A model generated the notes under the pieces. The model was not told the DNA's origin. It ran no database searches and saw only the letters and a program-made list of their open reading frames with translations. From Arthrobacter sp. ERGS1:01 (GTDB lineage Bacteria > Actinomycetota > Actinomycetes > Actinomycetales > Micrococcaceae): 64,000 nucleotides of DNA. Where the stretch lies: the NCBI RefSeq assembly GCF_001281315.1, contig NZ_CP012479.1, forward strand, positions 2,976,001 through 3,040,000. The letters are read 5' to 3'. The position numbers and the translations under genes are program-made. Below are positions 35,712-45,809 of the stretch, in pieces. Position 1 is the first letter of the stretch, and each line of letters opens with the position of its first letter.

Positions 35712-37301
35712 GTGACTTTCTTGCGCTTCTTACCCATGGGCGAGGCCGCCGTCCTGGTGGAACTCGAACACCCTTCCGATGCCACGGGCCTGCAGCTGCT
35801 GCTGCGCAATGCGGCCCTTCCCGGGGTCATCGATGTGGTGGGTGCCGCCCAAACAGTGCTGGTCACGGCGGAGACACCGGCGGCGCTGCGGGCGGCGGTG
35901 CGCTGGATTCGGCGGGCAGACCTCGGCGTCGCGGCGCCGTCTTCCGCTGGAGCGACTCTCACGCTGGAGACCGTGTACGACGGCGATGACCTCACCGACG
36001 CCGCGCGGCACGCGGGCGTATCCAGCGATGCATTGGTGGCGTGGCACTCCGGGCAGGAGTGGGTGGCCGCGTTTGGCGGGTTCGCACCCGGTTTCATGTA
36101 CCTCTCCCCCACGCAAACACCGATCTCCATGCCGCGAAGGGCATCCCCGCGCACCGTGGTGCCTGCCGGTTCCGTGGCGTTGGGCGGCGGGTTTTCGGCC
36201 GTGTATCCCGGCCCGTCGCCGGGTGGCTGGCAGTTGATCGGGCGGGTTGGCGAGTCGCTGTGGGATCCGGAGCGCACCATCCCGGCGCTGGTGCAGCCCG
36301 GGGACCGCGTGCGGTTCCGCCCGGTGCGCGAGGTGGCCGTGGTGTCCCGACACAGGGCCACGCCCGTTGCCGAAGCGGGGCGCGGTGCCGCGGCGGAGCG
36401 TGACTCCGCGGGGCATCGCTTGCGGGGTTTCCGGGTTCTGTCGCCGGGACCGCACACCACGGTGCAGGACCTGGGCCGTCCCGGCCTTGCCCATCTTGGC
36501 CTCACAGCCTCCGGCGCCCTTGACCGGGCCGCCCTGCGCCGCGCCAACCGGTTGGTGGGCAATCCGGGAGTGGGCACCGGAGACGCCGGTTTGGAAATCG
36601 TTGCCGGCGCCCTGGCGCTGCAGGCCGTCGGGAGCCAGATCGTGGCCGTGACGGGCAGCGGCACACAATGGGTGACCGTCTCGGGCGGGCTGGAAAACGC
36701 CACCCCTTCGGGCACGCCCATCCAGCTCCGCGACGGCGACACCCTGCTCATGCGTCCCGATGCGGCAACCGGATTCCGGAGCTACCTGGCCGTCCGCGGC
36801 GGGCTGGACGTCCCGGCCGTCCTTGGCAGCCGGTCCACCGATGCCTTGTCCGGCACGGGCCCGGCACCACTTTCGGCGGGCATGTTCCTGCCGGTGGCCG
36901 CGGCCCATGCCGGCGCGGTGGGATTCCCCGAGCCCGAGCCGCCGCCGGGGGACGGCGTTACGGTGCTCCGATTTATCTCCGGCCCCAGGGAGGACTGGTT
37001 CACCCCCGATTCCGTGGCCGCCTTCCGGAGCCAGGACTGGACCGTCACGGCGCAGTCCAACCGCGTGGGGCTGCGGCTCGACGGCGTCGCCCTTGAACTT
37101 GCCCGGAAGGGGGAACTGCCCAGTGAGGGCATGGTGGCCGGCGCCATCCAACTGCCGCCGTCCGGCCTGCCGGTCCTGTTCCTGGCCGACCACCCCGTCA
37201 CCGGCGGCTATCCGGTGATCGGGGTGGTCCTTCGGGCGGACCTGGACAAGGCGGCCCAGCTTGCGCCGGGTGCCAGGATGGCGTTTCGGGCGGTACCCTA
37301 G
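35712..37301 (+). CDS. pxpBC: 5-oxoprolinase subunits B and C fused
   Basis: The product is 529 residues, about the sum of the two usual proteins. Residues 1-205 match PxpB/allophanate hydrolase subunit 1 (FAPGFMYL, PRTVVPAGSVALGG, GGWQLIGR). Residues 225-529 match PxpC/subunit 2 (VQDLGRPGLAHLGLTASGALD, YLAVRGGLD, SNRVGLRLDG, LFLADHPVTGGYPVIG). A low-complexity linker joins them. GTG start at 35712. The fusion gives fixed 1:1 stoichiometry. Confidence 0.93.
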   Translation: MTFLRFLPMGEAAVLVELEHPSDATGLQLLLRNAALPGVIDVVGAAQTVLVTAETPAALRAAVRWIRRADLGVAAPSSAGATLTLETVYDGDDLTDAARHAGVSSDALVAWHSGQEWVAAFGGFAPGFMYLSPTQTPISMPRRASPRTVVPAGSVALGGGFSAVYPGPSPGGWQLIGRVGESLWDPERTIPALVQPGDRVRFRPVREVAVVSRHRATPVAEAGRGAAAERDSAGHRLRGFRVLSPGPHTTVQDLGRPGLAHLGLTASGALDRAALRRANRLVGNPGVGTGDAGLEIVAGALALQAVGSQIVAVTGSGTQWVTVSGGLENATPSGTPIQLRDGDTLLMRPDAATGFRSYLAVRGGLDVPAVLGSRSTDALSGTGPAPLSAGMFLPVAAAHAGAVGFPEPEPPPGDGVTVLRFISGPREDWFTPDSVAAFRSQDWTVTAQSNRVGLRLDGVALELARKGELPSEGMVAGAIQLPPSGLPVLFLADHPVTGGYPVIGVVLRADLDKAAQLAPGARMAFRAVP

Positions 37302-37311
37302 CGTTCGGGCA

Positions 37312-37800
37312 TCAGCCTTCCAGCAGGTCGCGCAGCTTCTCCATCTGGCTTCCCCAGCCCAGGATGGAATTGGAGAAGTCGAAGTTGTCCACGTCAAAGT
37401 GCTGCACAACCGTCATGGTGGTGCGGCCATCGAGTTCCTCAAAGGTGGCCGTCATGGTCACGGCGAACGGGAAGATGTCGCCGGCCTCTTCGCGCATTTC
37501 AAAGCCGCGGGGAGGGTCGATGCTGATGAACTTTGCCGTGCTGGGGAACTCCATGCCGGTTTCCTTCATGACCATGGTGGCCGTCCAGGTGCCGCCCACG
37601 GTCGGATCGACGGCGACCTTTTCCCGCGGCGTGTACAGCTCCTTCGGTCCCCACCACTGGGCGAGCTGGTCGGGGTCGGTCCAGGCGGCGAAAACCAGTT
37701 CCCGGGGCGCGTTGAAAACACGCACGATCGTCAGCGTGTTCGCGGCGGCATCCATGCTCTCGCCGGTGCGTTGGGAATCGGTGGTGGGTTCGTTGCTCAT
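37312..37800 (-). CDS. SRPBCC/AHSA1-domain protein
   Basis: The product is 162 residues. A START-like AHSA1 domain covers residues 25-160 (FNAPRELVFAAWTDPDQLAQWWGP, then GGTWTATMV). The ATG at 37800 overlaps the ArsR stop (ATGA), so both are cotranslated. ArsR-AHSA1 pairs are common in actinobacteria; the ligand or function is unknown. Confidence 0.88.
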   Translation of the reverse strand: MSNEPTTDSQRTGESMDAAANTLTIVRVFNAPRELVFAAWTDPDQLAQWWGPKELYTPREKVAVDPTVGGTWTATMVMKETGMEFPSTAKFISIDPPRGFEMREEAGDIFPFAVTMTATFEELDGRTTMTVVQHFDVDNFDFSNSILGWGSQMEKLRDLLEG

Positions 37801-38132
37801 GATTTGTCCTCTGTCTGGATCTGTTCCAAGTGGCGTTCGAGCCGGTTGAAGCTGTCGTCCCAAAAACGGCGGTACTTCTCCATGTATGCGGTGACTTCCG
37901 CAAGTGGTGCGGCTTCGAGTCGGCTGGATCGCCATTGGGCGGTCCGGCTGCGGGAAATGAGTCCGGCGGTTTCAAGCACCTTCAGGTGCCGTGAGATGGC
38001 CGGGAGTGAGATGCTGAACGGCTCCGCCAATTCGTTAACCGTGGCCTCGCCCTCGCTCAAACGGGCCAGAATGGCCCGCCGGGTGGGGTCCGCCAGGGCT
38101 CCGAAGATCAAGCTGAGCCGGTCCGTTGCCAT
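37797..38132 (-). CDS. ArsR-family transcriptional regulator
   Basis: The product is 111 residues. The winged helix (ALADPTRRAILARLSEGEATVN, then ISLPAISRHLKVLETAGLI) is clear; there is no cysteine metal site, so it is not a metal sensor. It heads the operon with the AHSA1 gene and probably regulates it through the AT-rich dyad just upstream. Confidence 0.9.
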   Translation of the reverse strand: MATDRLSLIFGALADPTRRAILARLSEGEATVNELAEPFSISLPAISRHLKVLETAGLISRSRTAQWRSSRLEAAPLAEVTAYMEKYRRFWDDSFNRLERHLEQIQTEDKS

Positions 38133-38136
38133 TTCC

Positions 38137-38174
38137 TATTTAACCAATCTGTTATTTAGCTGATTTGTTAAATA
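38137..38174. promoter_or_regulatory. Candidate ArsR operator
   Basis: TATTTAAC (38137) and GTTAAATA (38167) are perfect inverted arms 22 bases apart, in an AT-rich stretch starting five bases before the ArsR start. This stands out from the GC-rich surroundings. Confidence 0.45.
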
Positions 38175-38219
38175 TAGATCCGCAGGGCATACCTGTCCAG
38201 TCGCTTCACAAAAATTTTC

Positions 38220-38633
38220 CTAAAGTCCCGGGCGGCGGTCCGGGTCAGCCTTGAGTTTCCGCCAGCCGCCGGCGCGGTTGTTGGCGATGATGGCGCGGAA
38301 CATGGCCAGCAGGGCGCGCTCGTTGATGGGCTCCCCCTCCCGGAATGCTACGGTGCGCGCTGTCGCGTTGTCGTGGCCCGCCGTAATGATGCCCTCCGGG
38401 TCGGGGACCATGGCGCCGTCGTACAGGAAGACGTTCACGTGGTCCCGGGCGGCGAGCAGCGCGCACACATTGCCGTCGAGCACAAAGTACGGCTGGACGG
38501 TGCGCTTGATGGTCTCGACCACCGCGGGATCGGCGTCGTGGATCAGTCCCCTGACGCGTTCGCAGATCTCCTGCTGCCAGGCCGGCAGGGCGCCGATGTA
38601 GTCATCGACCCGGGGATCCCTGGCGAAAGTCAC
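38220..38633 (-). CDS. DUF1801/YdhG-like protein
   Basis: The product is 137 residues. VDDYIGALPAWQQEICERVR and the central YFVLDGNVCAL resemble the DUF1801 family, whose founder YdhG/Fra is related to frataxin-like iron handling; the function in most members is unknown. The GTG at 38633 begins five bases after the stop of the upstream membrane protein gene, so they are coupled. Confidence 0.75.
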   Translation of the reverse strand: MTFARDPRVDDYIGALPAWQQEICERVRGLIHDADPAVVETIKRTVQPYFVLDGNVCALLAARDHVNVFLYDGAMVPDPEGIITAGHDNATARTVAFREGEPINERALLAMFRAIIANNRAGGWRKLKADPDRRPGL

Positions 38634-38638
38634 GGCGG

Positions 38639-38857
38639 CTACTTCTTCCGACCCCACACAAAGTACGCGATGGGTCCGGCAAAGTTGATGAACGACGCCG
38701 CCACCCAGGCCGGCTTGGGCCCGTTGACTTCCAGCGGCTTGCGTCGGGACAGGTCCCGCAGGGCGGCCAGTTGGAGTGCTATCTGGACGCATCCTCCCAC
38801 CACGATCCGGACCTTGGCCCGTTTGCTCAGATTGCTCCAGCGTTGCTTGGCTGCCAT
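38639..38857 (-). CDS. Small PLDc_N-type membrane protein
   Basis: The product is 72 residues with two hydrophobic stretches. The C-terminal part (NGPKPAWVAASFINFAGPIA, then YFVWGRKK) matches the phospholipase D nuclease N-terminal membrane module that occurs alone in many Gram-positives. AGGAG precedes the ATG at 38857. Function unknown. Confidence 0.7.
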   Translation of the reverse strand: MAAKQRWSNLSKRAKVRIVVGGCVQIALQLAALRDLSRRKPLEVNGPKPAWVAASFINFAGPIAYFVWGRKK

Positions 38858-38895
38858 CGTTTCTCCTGACGGAAGGTGGTGCGGATGTGGCCAGT

Positions 38896-39624
38896 CTAGC
38901 GCCCTGGGCCCGGGTTGCCCGGGGTTGATTCGAACACCCACGGCAGGGCCGTCATGGTCAGCCGGTGGCGCGCACCCACCGGTGCGTGGCCGGGGTACTC
39001 CGCATCCCCGTGCCACATGATGCCGGCCTGCGCCCCGGACGCGGACGCTCCGGCGTCGCCCTCCACCAGGAGGCTCTCATACGCAAACGGCACGGATGCG
39101 GCGGCCTGGGCCAGGGCGTCGCCTGCGGTGCCGAATTCCGCGAGGTGGTGCAGGGTGACCCAAGTGGGCGGCGCCAGGGTCATGGACCCTGCCGCGTGCC
39201 GTCGCAGCGCCTCGGCCGGTGCCAGCCATGCGAAGTTTTCGTGCTCACCGGGGTTCAGCACCACCTCCGCGCCGGGGGCCGCGGCGATCAGGAACCAGGT
39301 GCGGAAACGGCGGGGCAGCCGCTGCATGGGCGTCCATTGCGAAAGCCACACCAGGCTTTCGGGCGCGAGTCGCAGACCCGTTTCCTCGGCGACCTCGCGA
39401 AGTCCCGCAACGTGCGCCGCCGGGAGGTCGGCCAGCTCGGCACCGTCCGCGCCAACACGGTCCTCCGGATCCACCTTGCCGCCGGGAAAAACCCAAGCCC
39501 CGGCGAAAGAACTGCTGGTGCCGGGGCGTTCAAGCATCAACACCTCAAGGGCTTCGGCACCGTCGCGCAACAGCACCACGGTGCAGGCATCTTCCAACGG
39601 CGCCAACGGCTTTTCAGTCTCCAT
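38896..39624 (-). CDS. Nudix hydrolase
   Basis: The product is 242 residues. The Nudix box starts GGK at 48-50 and ends REVAEETGL at 76-84, with about ten extra residues in the loop, as in the NUDT7/NUDT19-like branch that acts on CoA-type compounds. RWFPGG is replaced by WVFPGGK. The ATG at 39624 lies six bases after TAGGCT. Substrate is a guess from the loop insertion. Confidence 0.85.
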   Translation of the reverse strand: METEKPLAPLEDACTVVLLRDGAEALEVLMLERPGTSSSFAGAWVFPGGKVDPEDRVGADGAELADLPAAHVAGLREVAEETGLRLAPESLVWLSQWTPMQRLPRRFRTWFLIAAAPGAEVVLNPGEHENFAWLAPAEALRRHAAGSMTLAPPTWVTLHHLAEFGTAGDALAQAAASVPFAYESLLVEGDAGASASGAQAGIMWHGDAEYPGHAPVGARHRLTMTALPWVFESTPGNPGPGR

Positions 39625-39756
39625 GGGCCAAGCCTATTCCCCAGCGGCACCCTAACCTCGTGCCTCGGCCAGGGAACCCTGCCGCTGTGGGCCCAACCAG
39701 CACATCCGACCTCGTTCCTCCCCACCCCCTCCCACCGCTCGCAAGCTCGGCGCGCG

Positions 39757-40380
39757 TCAGGAAGTGCCGGCTTGCTCCACCTGGGCGGCCATTTGGGCGT
39801 GGCCGGTTCCCTGGAGTCCCGCGACAACGCCCGCGATATCCTTGGCCGGCCGGTTCTGGCTGAGTTTTGTCTTTGCCTCGATCCTGGTGATGACGAGCTC
39901 GATTCCAACGATCGCCCTGAGCTGGCCGGAGATGAAGCGTTCGGGCGCGTCATCCACCGCCCAGGGGTGTTCCGAACCGGTTTCATTGAGGACGGTTAGC
40001 GCGCGGACGTGCCGGCCCAGCCAGTCGACGTCGTCGTGGATCGCGAGGTGGCCGTACACGTGGGCTGTCGTGTAGTTCCAGGTTGGCACCACCCGCCCAT
40101 GGTCGGCTTTCGATGCGTACCAGGTGGGCGAGATGTAGGAGTCCGGGCCTTGGATGATGGCCAGCGATTCACCAATGGCAGCTTCCGACCATTGGGTGTT
40201 GTTGCGTGCAAGGTGGGCGTGCAGGGCTCCGTGCTCGCCGATCGTGGGGTCGTAGACGAACGGCAGCAGTGTTGCGAGCAAGCCGCTGGCGCTCATGGTG
40301 ACCAAATTGGCGGCGGACGGACCGCTGAGGAGGTCCTGAATGGCGGCGGGGCCGGCGGTGAAGTGCTCCGGGATGTACAT
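39757..40380 (-). CDS. FMN-binding negative regulator, PaiB family
   Basis: The product is 207 residues. MYIPEHFTAGPAAIQDLL at the N-terminus, HLARNNTQW, SYISPTWY, VPTWNYTTAHVYG and ELVITRIEAKTKLSQNR are diagnostic of PaiB. In Bacillus PaiB represses sporulation and protease genes; here it is probably an FMN-binding protein of unknown role. AAGGAG precedes the ATG. It follows the DMT exporter gene closely. Confidence 0.9.
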   Translation of the reverse strand: MYIPEHFTAGPAAIQDLLSGPSAANLVTMSASGLLATLLPFVYDPTIGEHGALHAHLARNNTQWSEAAIGESLAIIQGPDSYISPTWYASKADHGRVVPTWNYTTAHVYGHLAIHDDVDWLGRHVRALTVLNETGSEHPWAVDDAPERFISGQLRAIVGIELVITRIEAKTKLSQNRPAKDIAGVVAGLQGTGHAQMAAQVEQAGTS

Positions 40381-40412
40381 GGCAATGCTCCTTCGGAAGG
40401 GGATGCGGGTGG

Positions 40413-41354
40413 CTAGAGGCTCCTCGGCGCCCCTGCCGGACGGAGTCGGACGCGGACGGCGGCGCCCGCGCACAGGATGACGGCGAGGCCGCCGAGGATC
40501 GTGGTCCAGGTGAGGGTCTCGCCCAAAAGAAGCCAAGCCCAGCAAAGACTGAGGACGGGTTGGACGAGTTGAATTTGGCTGACCTGGGCCATGGGGCCGA
40601 TGGCCAGGCCGCGGTACCAGGCGAAGAAGCCCAGGAACATGCTGATCACGCCCAAATAGGCGAACGAGGCCCATTGCACGGGGGTTGCCGATGGCGGCTG
40701 CTGTGCCACGGCGAGTCCGACAAGGATGACCATCAGTGGCGAGGAGAGGACCAGCGCCCAGGACACGGTCTGCCAGGCGCCGAGCTCGCGGGCCAGCAGG
40801 CCTCCTTCGGCGTACCCGATGGCGGCGGCGATGACCGCACCGAAGAGCAGCAGGTCGCTCCAACCAAGCGTGCCGAACCCTCCCGATTGGAGGAATGCGA
40901 AGCCGATTGCGGCCAATGCTCCCACCATGGTGGCTGCCCAAAAGGCCTTGGATGGGCGTTCGCGGCCGCGAAGGACGGCCGCGGTTGCCGTTGCGGCAGG
41001 AAGCAGGGCAATTACGACGGCGCCGTGGCTGGCGGGAACAGAGGTGAGGGCGAAGGAGGTGAGCAGCGGAAAGCCCACCACGATCCCGCCGGCGATCACC
41101 GCGAGCCGCAACCACTGCCTTCCCTGAGGCAGGCGCGCCCGGGTGAGGGCAAGTGCAAGTGCGGCCAAAACGGCTGCGATCACGGCCCGCCCGGACCCCA
41201 CAAACAATGGCGACAACCCGCCGACGGCGACCCGGGTGAGGGGTACCGTGAAGGAGAATGCCGCTACACCAAGCAGCCCCCACCACAGGCCGGTCGGCGC
41301 CTGATGCGGTATTGCTGGGCGAATTTCAACAGTAGCGCTATCATTGGTTCTCAT
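40413..41354 (-). CDS. EamA/DMT-family exporter
   Basis: About 313 residues with ten predicted membrane segments in two EamA repeats (the second has FLGFFAWYRGLAIGPMAQVSQ). Members export amino acids or related metabolites. I used ATG 41354, which overlaps the divergent MocR start; codons further upstream lie inside the MocR gene. Divergent MocR regulators often control such exporters. Confidence 0.85.
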   Translation of the reverse strand: MRTNDSATVEIRPAIPHQAPTGLWWGLLGVAAFSFTVPLTRVAVGGLSPLFVGSGRAVIAAVLAALALALTRARLPQGRQWLRLAVIAGGIVVGFPLLTSFALTSVPASHGAVVIALLPAATATAAVLRGRERPSKAFWAATMVGALAAIGFAFLQSGGFGTLGWSDLLLFGAVIAAAIGYAEGGLLARELGAWQTVSWALVLSSPLMVILVGLAVAQQPPSATPVQWASFAYLGVISMFLGFFAWYRGLAIGPMAQVSQIQLVQPVLSLCWAWLLLGETLTWTTILGGLAVILCAGAAVRVRLRPAGAPRSL

Positions 41355-41367
41355 GAACAACGATAGC
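41337..41367. promoter_or_regulatory. Dyad spanning the two divergent start codons (MocR/DMT)
   Basis: GCTATCATTG on the left and its near complement ending GATAGC on the right (41362-41367) form an inverted repeat centred on the overlapping CATG. TATCAT on the plus strand and TATCGT on the minus strand inside the arms could be -10 boxes for two leaderless messages. Confidence 0.5.
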
Positions 41368-42765
41368 AGTTCCCGTATTGTGGCGCGACTGAAAGATCGA
41401 ATCTCCACCTCCGCACCGGGATCCCGGCTGCCGTCAACGAGGTCTTTGGTCAATGAGTTCCAGGCCAGTCCCGTCACCGTTCAGAAAGCCCTGCAGACCC
41501 TGACCATGCAAGGGCTCATCGAAAGCCGGCCAGGCGTGGGGACGTTCGTACGCGCCGTACGAACAGCCCGCCCGTCGGACTACGGCTGGCAAAGTGCCGC
41601 TCTGGGCTCCCCCCGGGCGGTGCTGCCCACCACTTCCTCCACCATGCGCAGCGTTTCGAACGAAGCCATTTCCTTCCACTCCGGCTATCCCGACAGGGAG
41701 CTGCTGCCCGAACGCCTCGTCCAGGCGGCGCTGGCCAGGGCTGCACGGGGCGACGCGGCACTCTCCCGCCCACCCGTTGCGGGCCTGCCGGAGCTGCAGT
41801 CCTGGTTCGCCCGGGAACTCGGCGCCGTGACACCCGCAGGGATCAACCCTCCGACACCGAGTGACGTGATCGTGCTGCCGGGAAGCCAAAGCGGTCTCAG
41901 TTCCATCTTCAGCGCCCTGGTCGGTCGCGGGCAGCCCCTGCTCATCGAATCCCCCACCTACTGGGGTGCCATCCTGGCCGCGCGCAACGCCGGCGTCCGG
42001 CTCGTCCCCGTGCCGAGTGGTCCCGACGGCCCCGACCCCGCCGAACTTGCCAGGGCCTTCGAAGAGACCGGCGCGCGCATGTTCTACGCGCAGCCCCACT
42101 TCGCCAATCCCACGGGGGCGCAATGGTCTCCGGAACGCGGCAGCCAAGTGCTCGACGTCGTCCGTGACCACGGCGCGTTCCTGGTCGAAGACGACTGGGC
42201 CCACGACTTCGGGATCACCACCACCCCCGCCCCGATTGCCGCACGGGACGATTCCGGCCACGTCATTTACCTGCGATCCCTGACGAAGAGCGTTTCCCCG
42301 GCCATACGCATCGCGGCCGTTATTGCCCGCGGCCCGGCCCGGGAGCGGATCCTCGCCGACCGGGGTGCCGAAACCATGTATGTCAGCGGCGTCCTGCAGG
42401 CCGCAGCCCTCGACGTCGTCACTCAACCGGGTTGGCAAACCCACCTGCGCAATCTCCGCCACCAGCTTCAAACCCGCCGCGACCTGCTGATCGGCAGCAT
42501 CCGGGAGCACGCACCCCTGGCCCACATCGAAAGCGTCCCCAAGGGCGGGCTCAACCTGTGGTTGCGACTGCCGGATGGCACCAACCTTGAACGGCTCACC
42601 AATGAATGCGAGAGCGCAGGGGTCATCATCGCCGCAGGCAACGAATGGTTCCCCGCCGAGCCGACCGGACCCTTTGTCCGGCTCAACTACTCCGGAGCGA
42701 ACCCCGGAGCCTATCCGCAGGGGGCCCGGGTCCTGGGCCAAGCACTCACACAAAACCACCGATAG
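41353..42765 (+). CDS. MocR-type regulator (GntR helix-turn-helix plus aminotransferase domain)
   Basis: The product is about 470 residues. An N-terminal GntR winged helix (SRLPSTRSLVNEFQASPVTVQ) is joined to a class I aminotransferase-like domain with the PLP lysine in SLTKSVSPAIRIA and ANPTGAQWS. MocR proteins use PLP, often with an amino acid, as effector without needing catalysis. It diverges from the DMT exporter and most likely controls it. Confidence 0.9.
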   Translation: MNNDSSSRIVARLKDRISTSAPGSRLPSTRSLVNEFQASPVTVQKALQTLTMQGLIESRPGVGTFVRAVRTARPSDYGWQSAALGSPRAVLPTTSSTMRSVSNEAISFHSGYPDRELLPERLVQAALARAARGDAALSRPPVAGLPELQSWFARELGAVTPAGINPPTPSDVIVLPGSQSGLSSIFSALVGRGQPLLIESPTYWGAILAARNAGVRLVPVPSGPDGPDPAELARAFEETGARMFYAQPHFANPTGAQWSPERGSQVLDVVRDHGAFLVEDDWAHDFGITTTPAPIAARDDSGHVIYLRSLTKSVSPAIRIAAVIARGPARERILADRGAETMYVSGVLQAAALDVVTQPGWQTHLRNLRHQLQTRRDLLIGSIREHAPLAHIESVPKGGLNLWLRLPDGTNLERLTNECESAGVIIAAGNEWFPAEPTGPFVRLNYSGANPGAYPQGARVLGQALTQNHR

Positions 42766-42804
42766 CGGTTCACCCCTGGAGCGCGTCGACGGGCTTTGTC
42801 ACGA

Positions 42805-43788
<984 letters not shown>

Positions 43789-43864
43789 TCAGTCAGCATA
43801 CGCCCTTCGTGTCATGAACTGACAGCTTCTGCTGAAGGTGACGAAATTGGACTAGGATTGACGA

Positions 43865-44467
43865 GTGACGAACCTGAAAAGTGAGGGCAAGGCCGGGCTG
43901 CGCGACGTGGCCCGGGCTTCCGTGCGCGCCCACGTCGCCGAAAAGGCGCTCCAGCTGTTCGACGAGCACGGCTTCGACGCAACCACGGTCGACGACGTTG
44001 CCGCGGATCTGGGGATCTCCGCCCGCAGCTTTTTCCGTTACTTCCCGGCAAAGGAAGACGTGGTCATTGGCGACCCCCTGCCCGTCGGTCGGCAGGTCAG
44101 GGATGCGGCCGCTTCCAGGCCCGGCACCGAACCGGTCTGGACAGTCCTGCGGCGGGCCTTCGACCCGATCGAGCTCGACACGCCGGAGGACGTCACCAGA
44201 GGACTGCGCACCATGCGCGTCATGATGAGCACCGCCTCGCTCCGTGCCCGCAATCTTGAAAAACACATCGCCTGGGCCGCCATGCTCGAACCCGTCATCA
44301 TCGACCGGCTCGACGGCGACAAGGATACCCGCAGCTTCCGCGCGCAGACCCTGATCCACACAGCCCTGTCCTGCCTTGACGTCGCCCTCGCCGAGTGGAC
44401 CCGCCGGGAAGGATCCACCCCCGTCCAAACCCTGCTCGACGACGCATTCACCACGATCGGCCGCTAG
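43865..44467 (+). CDS. TetR-family transcriptional regulator
   Basis: The product is 200 residues. The helix-turn-helix (FDATTVDDVAADLGISARSF, FRYFPAKEDVV) is standard and the C-terminal domain is not assigned to a ligand. GTG start six bases after TAGGAT, so leaderless. It likely represses the divergent aldo/keto reductase gene. Confidence 0.88.
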   Translation: MTNLKSEGKAGLRDVARASVRAHVAEKALQLFDEHGFDATTVDDVAADLGISARSFFRYFPAKEDVVIGDPLPVGRQVRDAAASRPGTEPVWTVLRRAFDPIELDTPEDVTRGLRTMRVMMSTASLRARNLEKHIAWAAMLEPVIIDRLDGDKDTRSFRAQTLIHTALSCLDVALAEWTRREGSTPVQTLLDDAFTTIGR

Positions 44468-44678
44468 GGTCCCGGGCCACGGGGAGCCTCCTTTCGGGGC
44501 TGGCGTGACTGCCGATGGCGCCGCCCTGAGGCACTTCGCAGCCTCACCGTCGAATCCGCGAGCGTCCCGGCGTGGCGGCAGGTGCGTCACCTCACCGCTT
44601 GAGACTCTTTGCCATTCGCGGAACCCACCTTAGACTCGGGTCCAGACCGCGCGGGACAAACGCTTGGAGGGGCCGCTC

Positions 44679-45119
44679 ATGCCGGGAACGATTCGATTCG
44701 ACCACGTCGGTGTCACTGTTCGGGACCTGGACCGGGTGACGGCGTTTTTCCTCGGACTCGGTCTCGAGGTCGAGGGCCGGGCGTTCGTGGAAGGCGAATT
44801 TATCGACACGGTCATTGCGATCCCGGATTCCCAGACGGAAATCGTCATGTTGCGGCCGCCGGGCGGCGGTACGAGTGTAGAGCTTTCCAGCTTTGTTCGC
44901 CCCGACCCCGAACAGGGATCGCCCGCCGCCATGGCCAACGAGCTGGGGCTTCGCAGTTTGTCCTTCGAAGTCGAGGATCTCCAGGCACAGGTAGACCGGA
45001 TGGCCACGGAGGGGTACGGGCTTGTCGGTGGCGTCGGCGAGTATGAAGGCGTCTGGCGCATGGCCTATGTGCGCGGCCCGGAGGGAATCATCGTGGCCCT
45101 GGCTGAACGGCTCGGCTGA
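44679..45119 (+). CDS. VOC-family protein (glyoxalase/dioxygenase fold)
   Basis: The product is 146 residues. Two beta-alpha-beta modules with FDHVGVTVRDLDR, SLSFEVEDLQAQVDRM and YVRGPEGIIVALAE match the methylmalonyl-CoA epimerase-like branch. Metal ligands would be H8, the Glu in VELSSF and the final E. GGAGGGG precedes the ATG at 44679. The 210 bp upstream hold only a small hairpin at 44527-44546 and a TAGACT at about 44632. Confidence 0.82.
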   Translation: MPGTIRFDHVGVTVRDLDRVTAFFLGLGLEVEGRAFVEGEFIDTVIAIPDSQTEIVMLRPPGGGTSVELSSFVRPDPEQGSPAAMANELGLRSLSFEVEDLQAQVDRMATEGYGLVGGVGEYEGVWRMAYVRGPEGIIVALAERLG

Positions 45120-45163
45120 CCGCGGCCACGGCGCTGCGCCAGTGCACCGGCGTCGACCTTTGC

Positions 45164-45715
45164 TCAGTTGTGGCCGCTGGGCAGGGCAGGCCAGGTCATC
45201 CAAACTGAGTCGCCGCGCACGGGATCGGGATCAACCTTTCCACTGTCGACGAAGCCGACCTTCTCCAGGACGCGAAACGATGCGAGGTTCCACGCGCGAA
45301 CCGTGGCCCAGAGGCGGGTTCGCCCCGTGTCTTGGGCGGCTGAGAGGACCGCGCGTGATGCTTCCGTCGCATATCCGTTGCCGTGTGCGTGCTTGAACAA
45401 CTCGTACGCGATCTCGGGCTCGTCCAGGGTCGAATTGCCAACGACCAAGCCGCAATAGCCGATGAATTCGCCGTCGTGCTTCGTCTCGATGGCGAGCAGC
45501 TCCAGTCCGTTCAGCGCTGATTCCGCGAGTTGGTTTTCGATGTTGGTGCGAAATTCCTCGACCGTGGGCCGCCCATCCGAGTCGATCCGACGAAGTGCGC
45601 GTGGATCACGTTCTTCCCAGAGCCGGCGAATCGACGTGCTGTCGGCAGGGGTCCACGGCCGCATACGAAGGCGCGCGGTCTCCAGGTTATTGGCAAGCGG
45701 GCGAAATTTCGGCAT
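45164..45715 (-). CDS. GNAT acetyltransferase (RimJ/RimL type)
   Basis: The product is 183 residues. ETARLRMRPWTPAD at the N-terminus, IGYCGL, GNGYATEASRAVL (acetyl-CoA loop) and NLASFRVLEKVGF are typical. The ATG lies six bases after TAGGCT. The acceptor is unknown. Confidence 0.87.
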   Translation of the reverse strand: MPKFRPLANNLETARLRMRPWTPADSTSIRRLWEERDPRALRRIDSDGRPTVEEFRTNIENQLAESALNGLELLAIETKHDGEFIGYCGLVVGNSTLDEPEIAYELFKHAHGNGYATEASRAVLSAAQDTGRTRLWATVRAWNLASFRVLEKVGFVDSGKVDPDPVRGDSVWMTWPALPSGHN

Positions 45716-45809
45716 GCCACCAGCCTAGTCCGGGCGAAAGGAGTCGTTATTGGTCGCTGTCGCAGGGTTTCCACATGGCAATGCAGTCCGGGCGACTAGC
45801 CTCGTAGCT

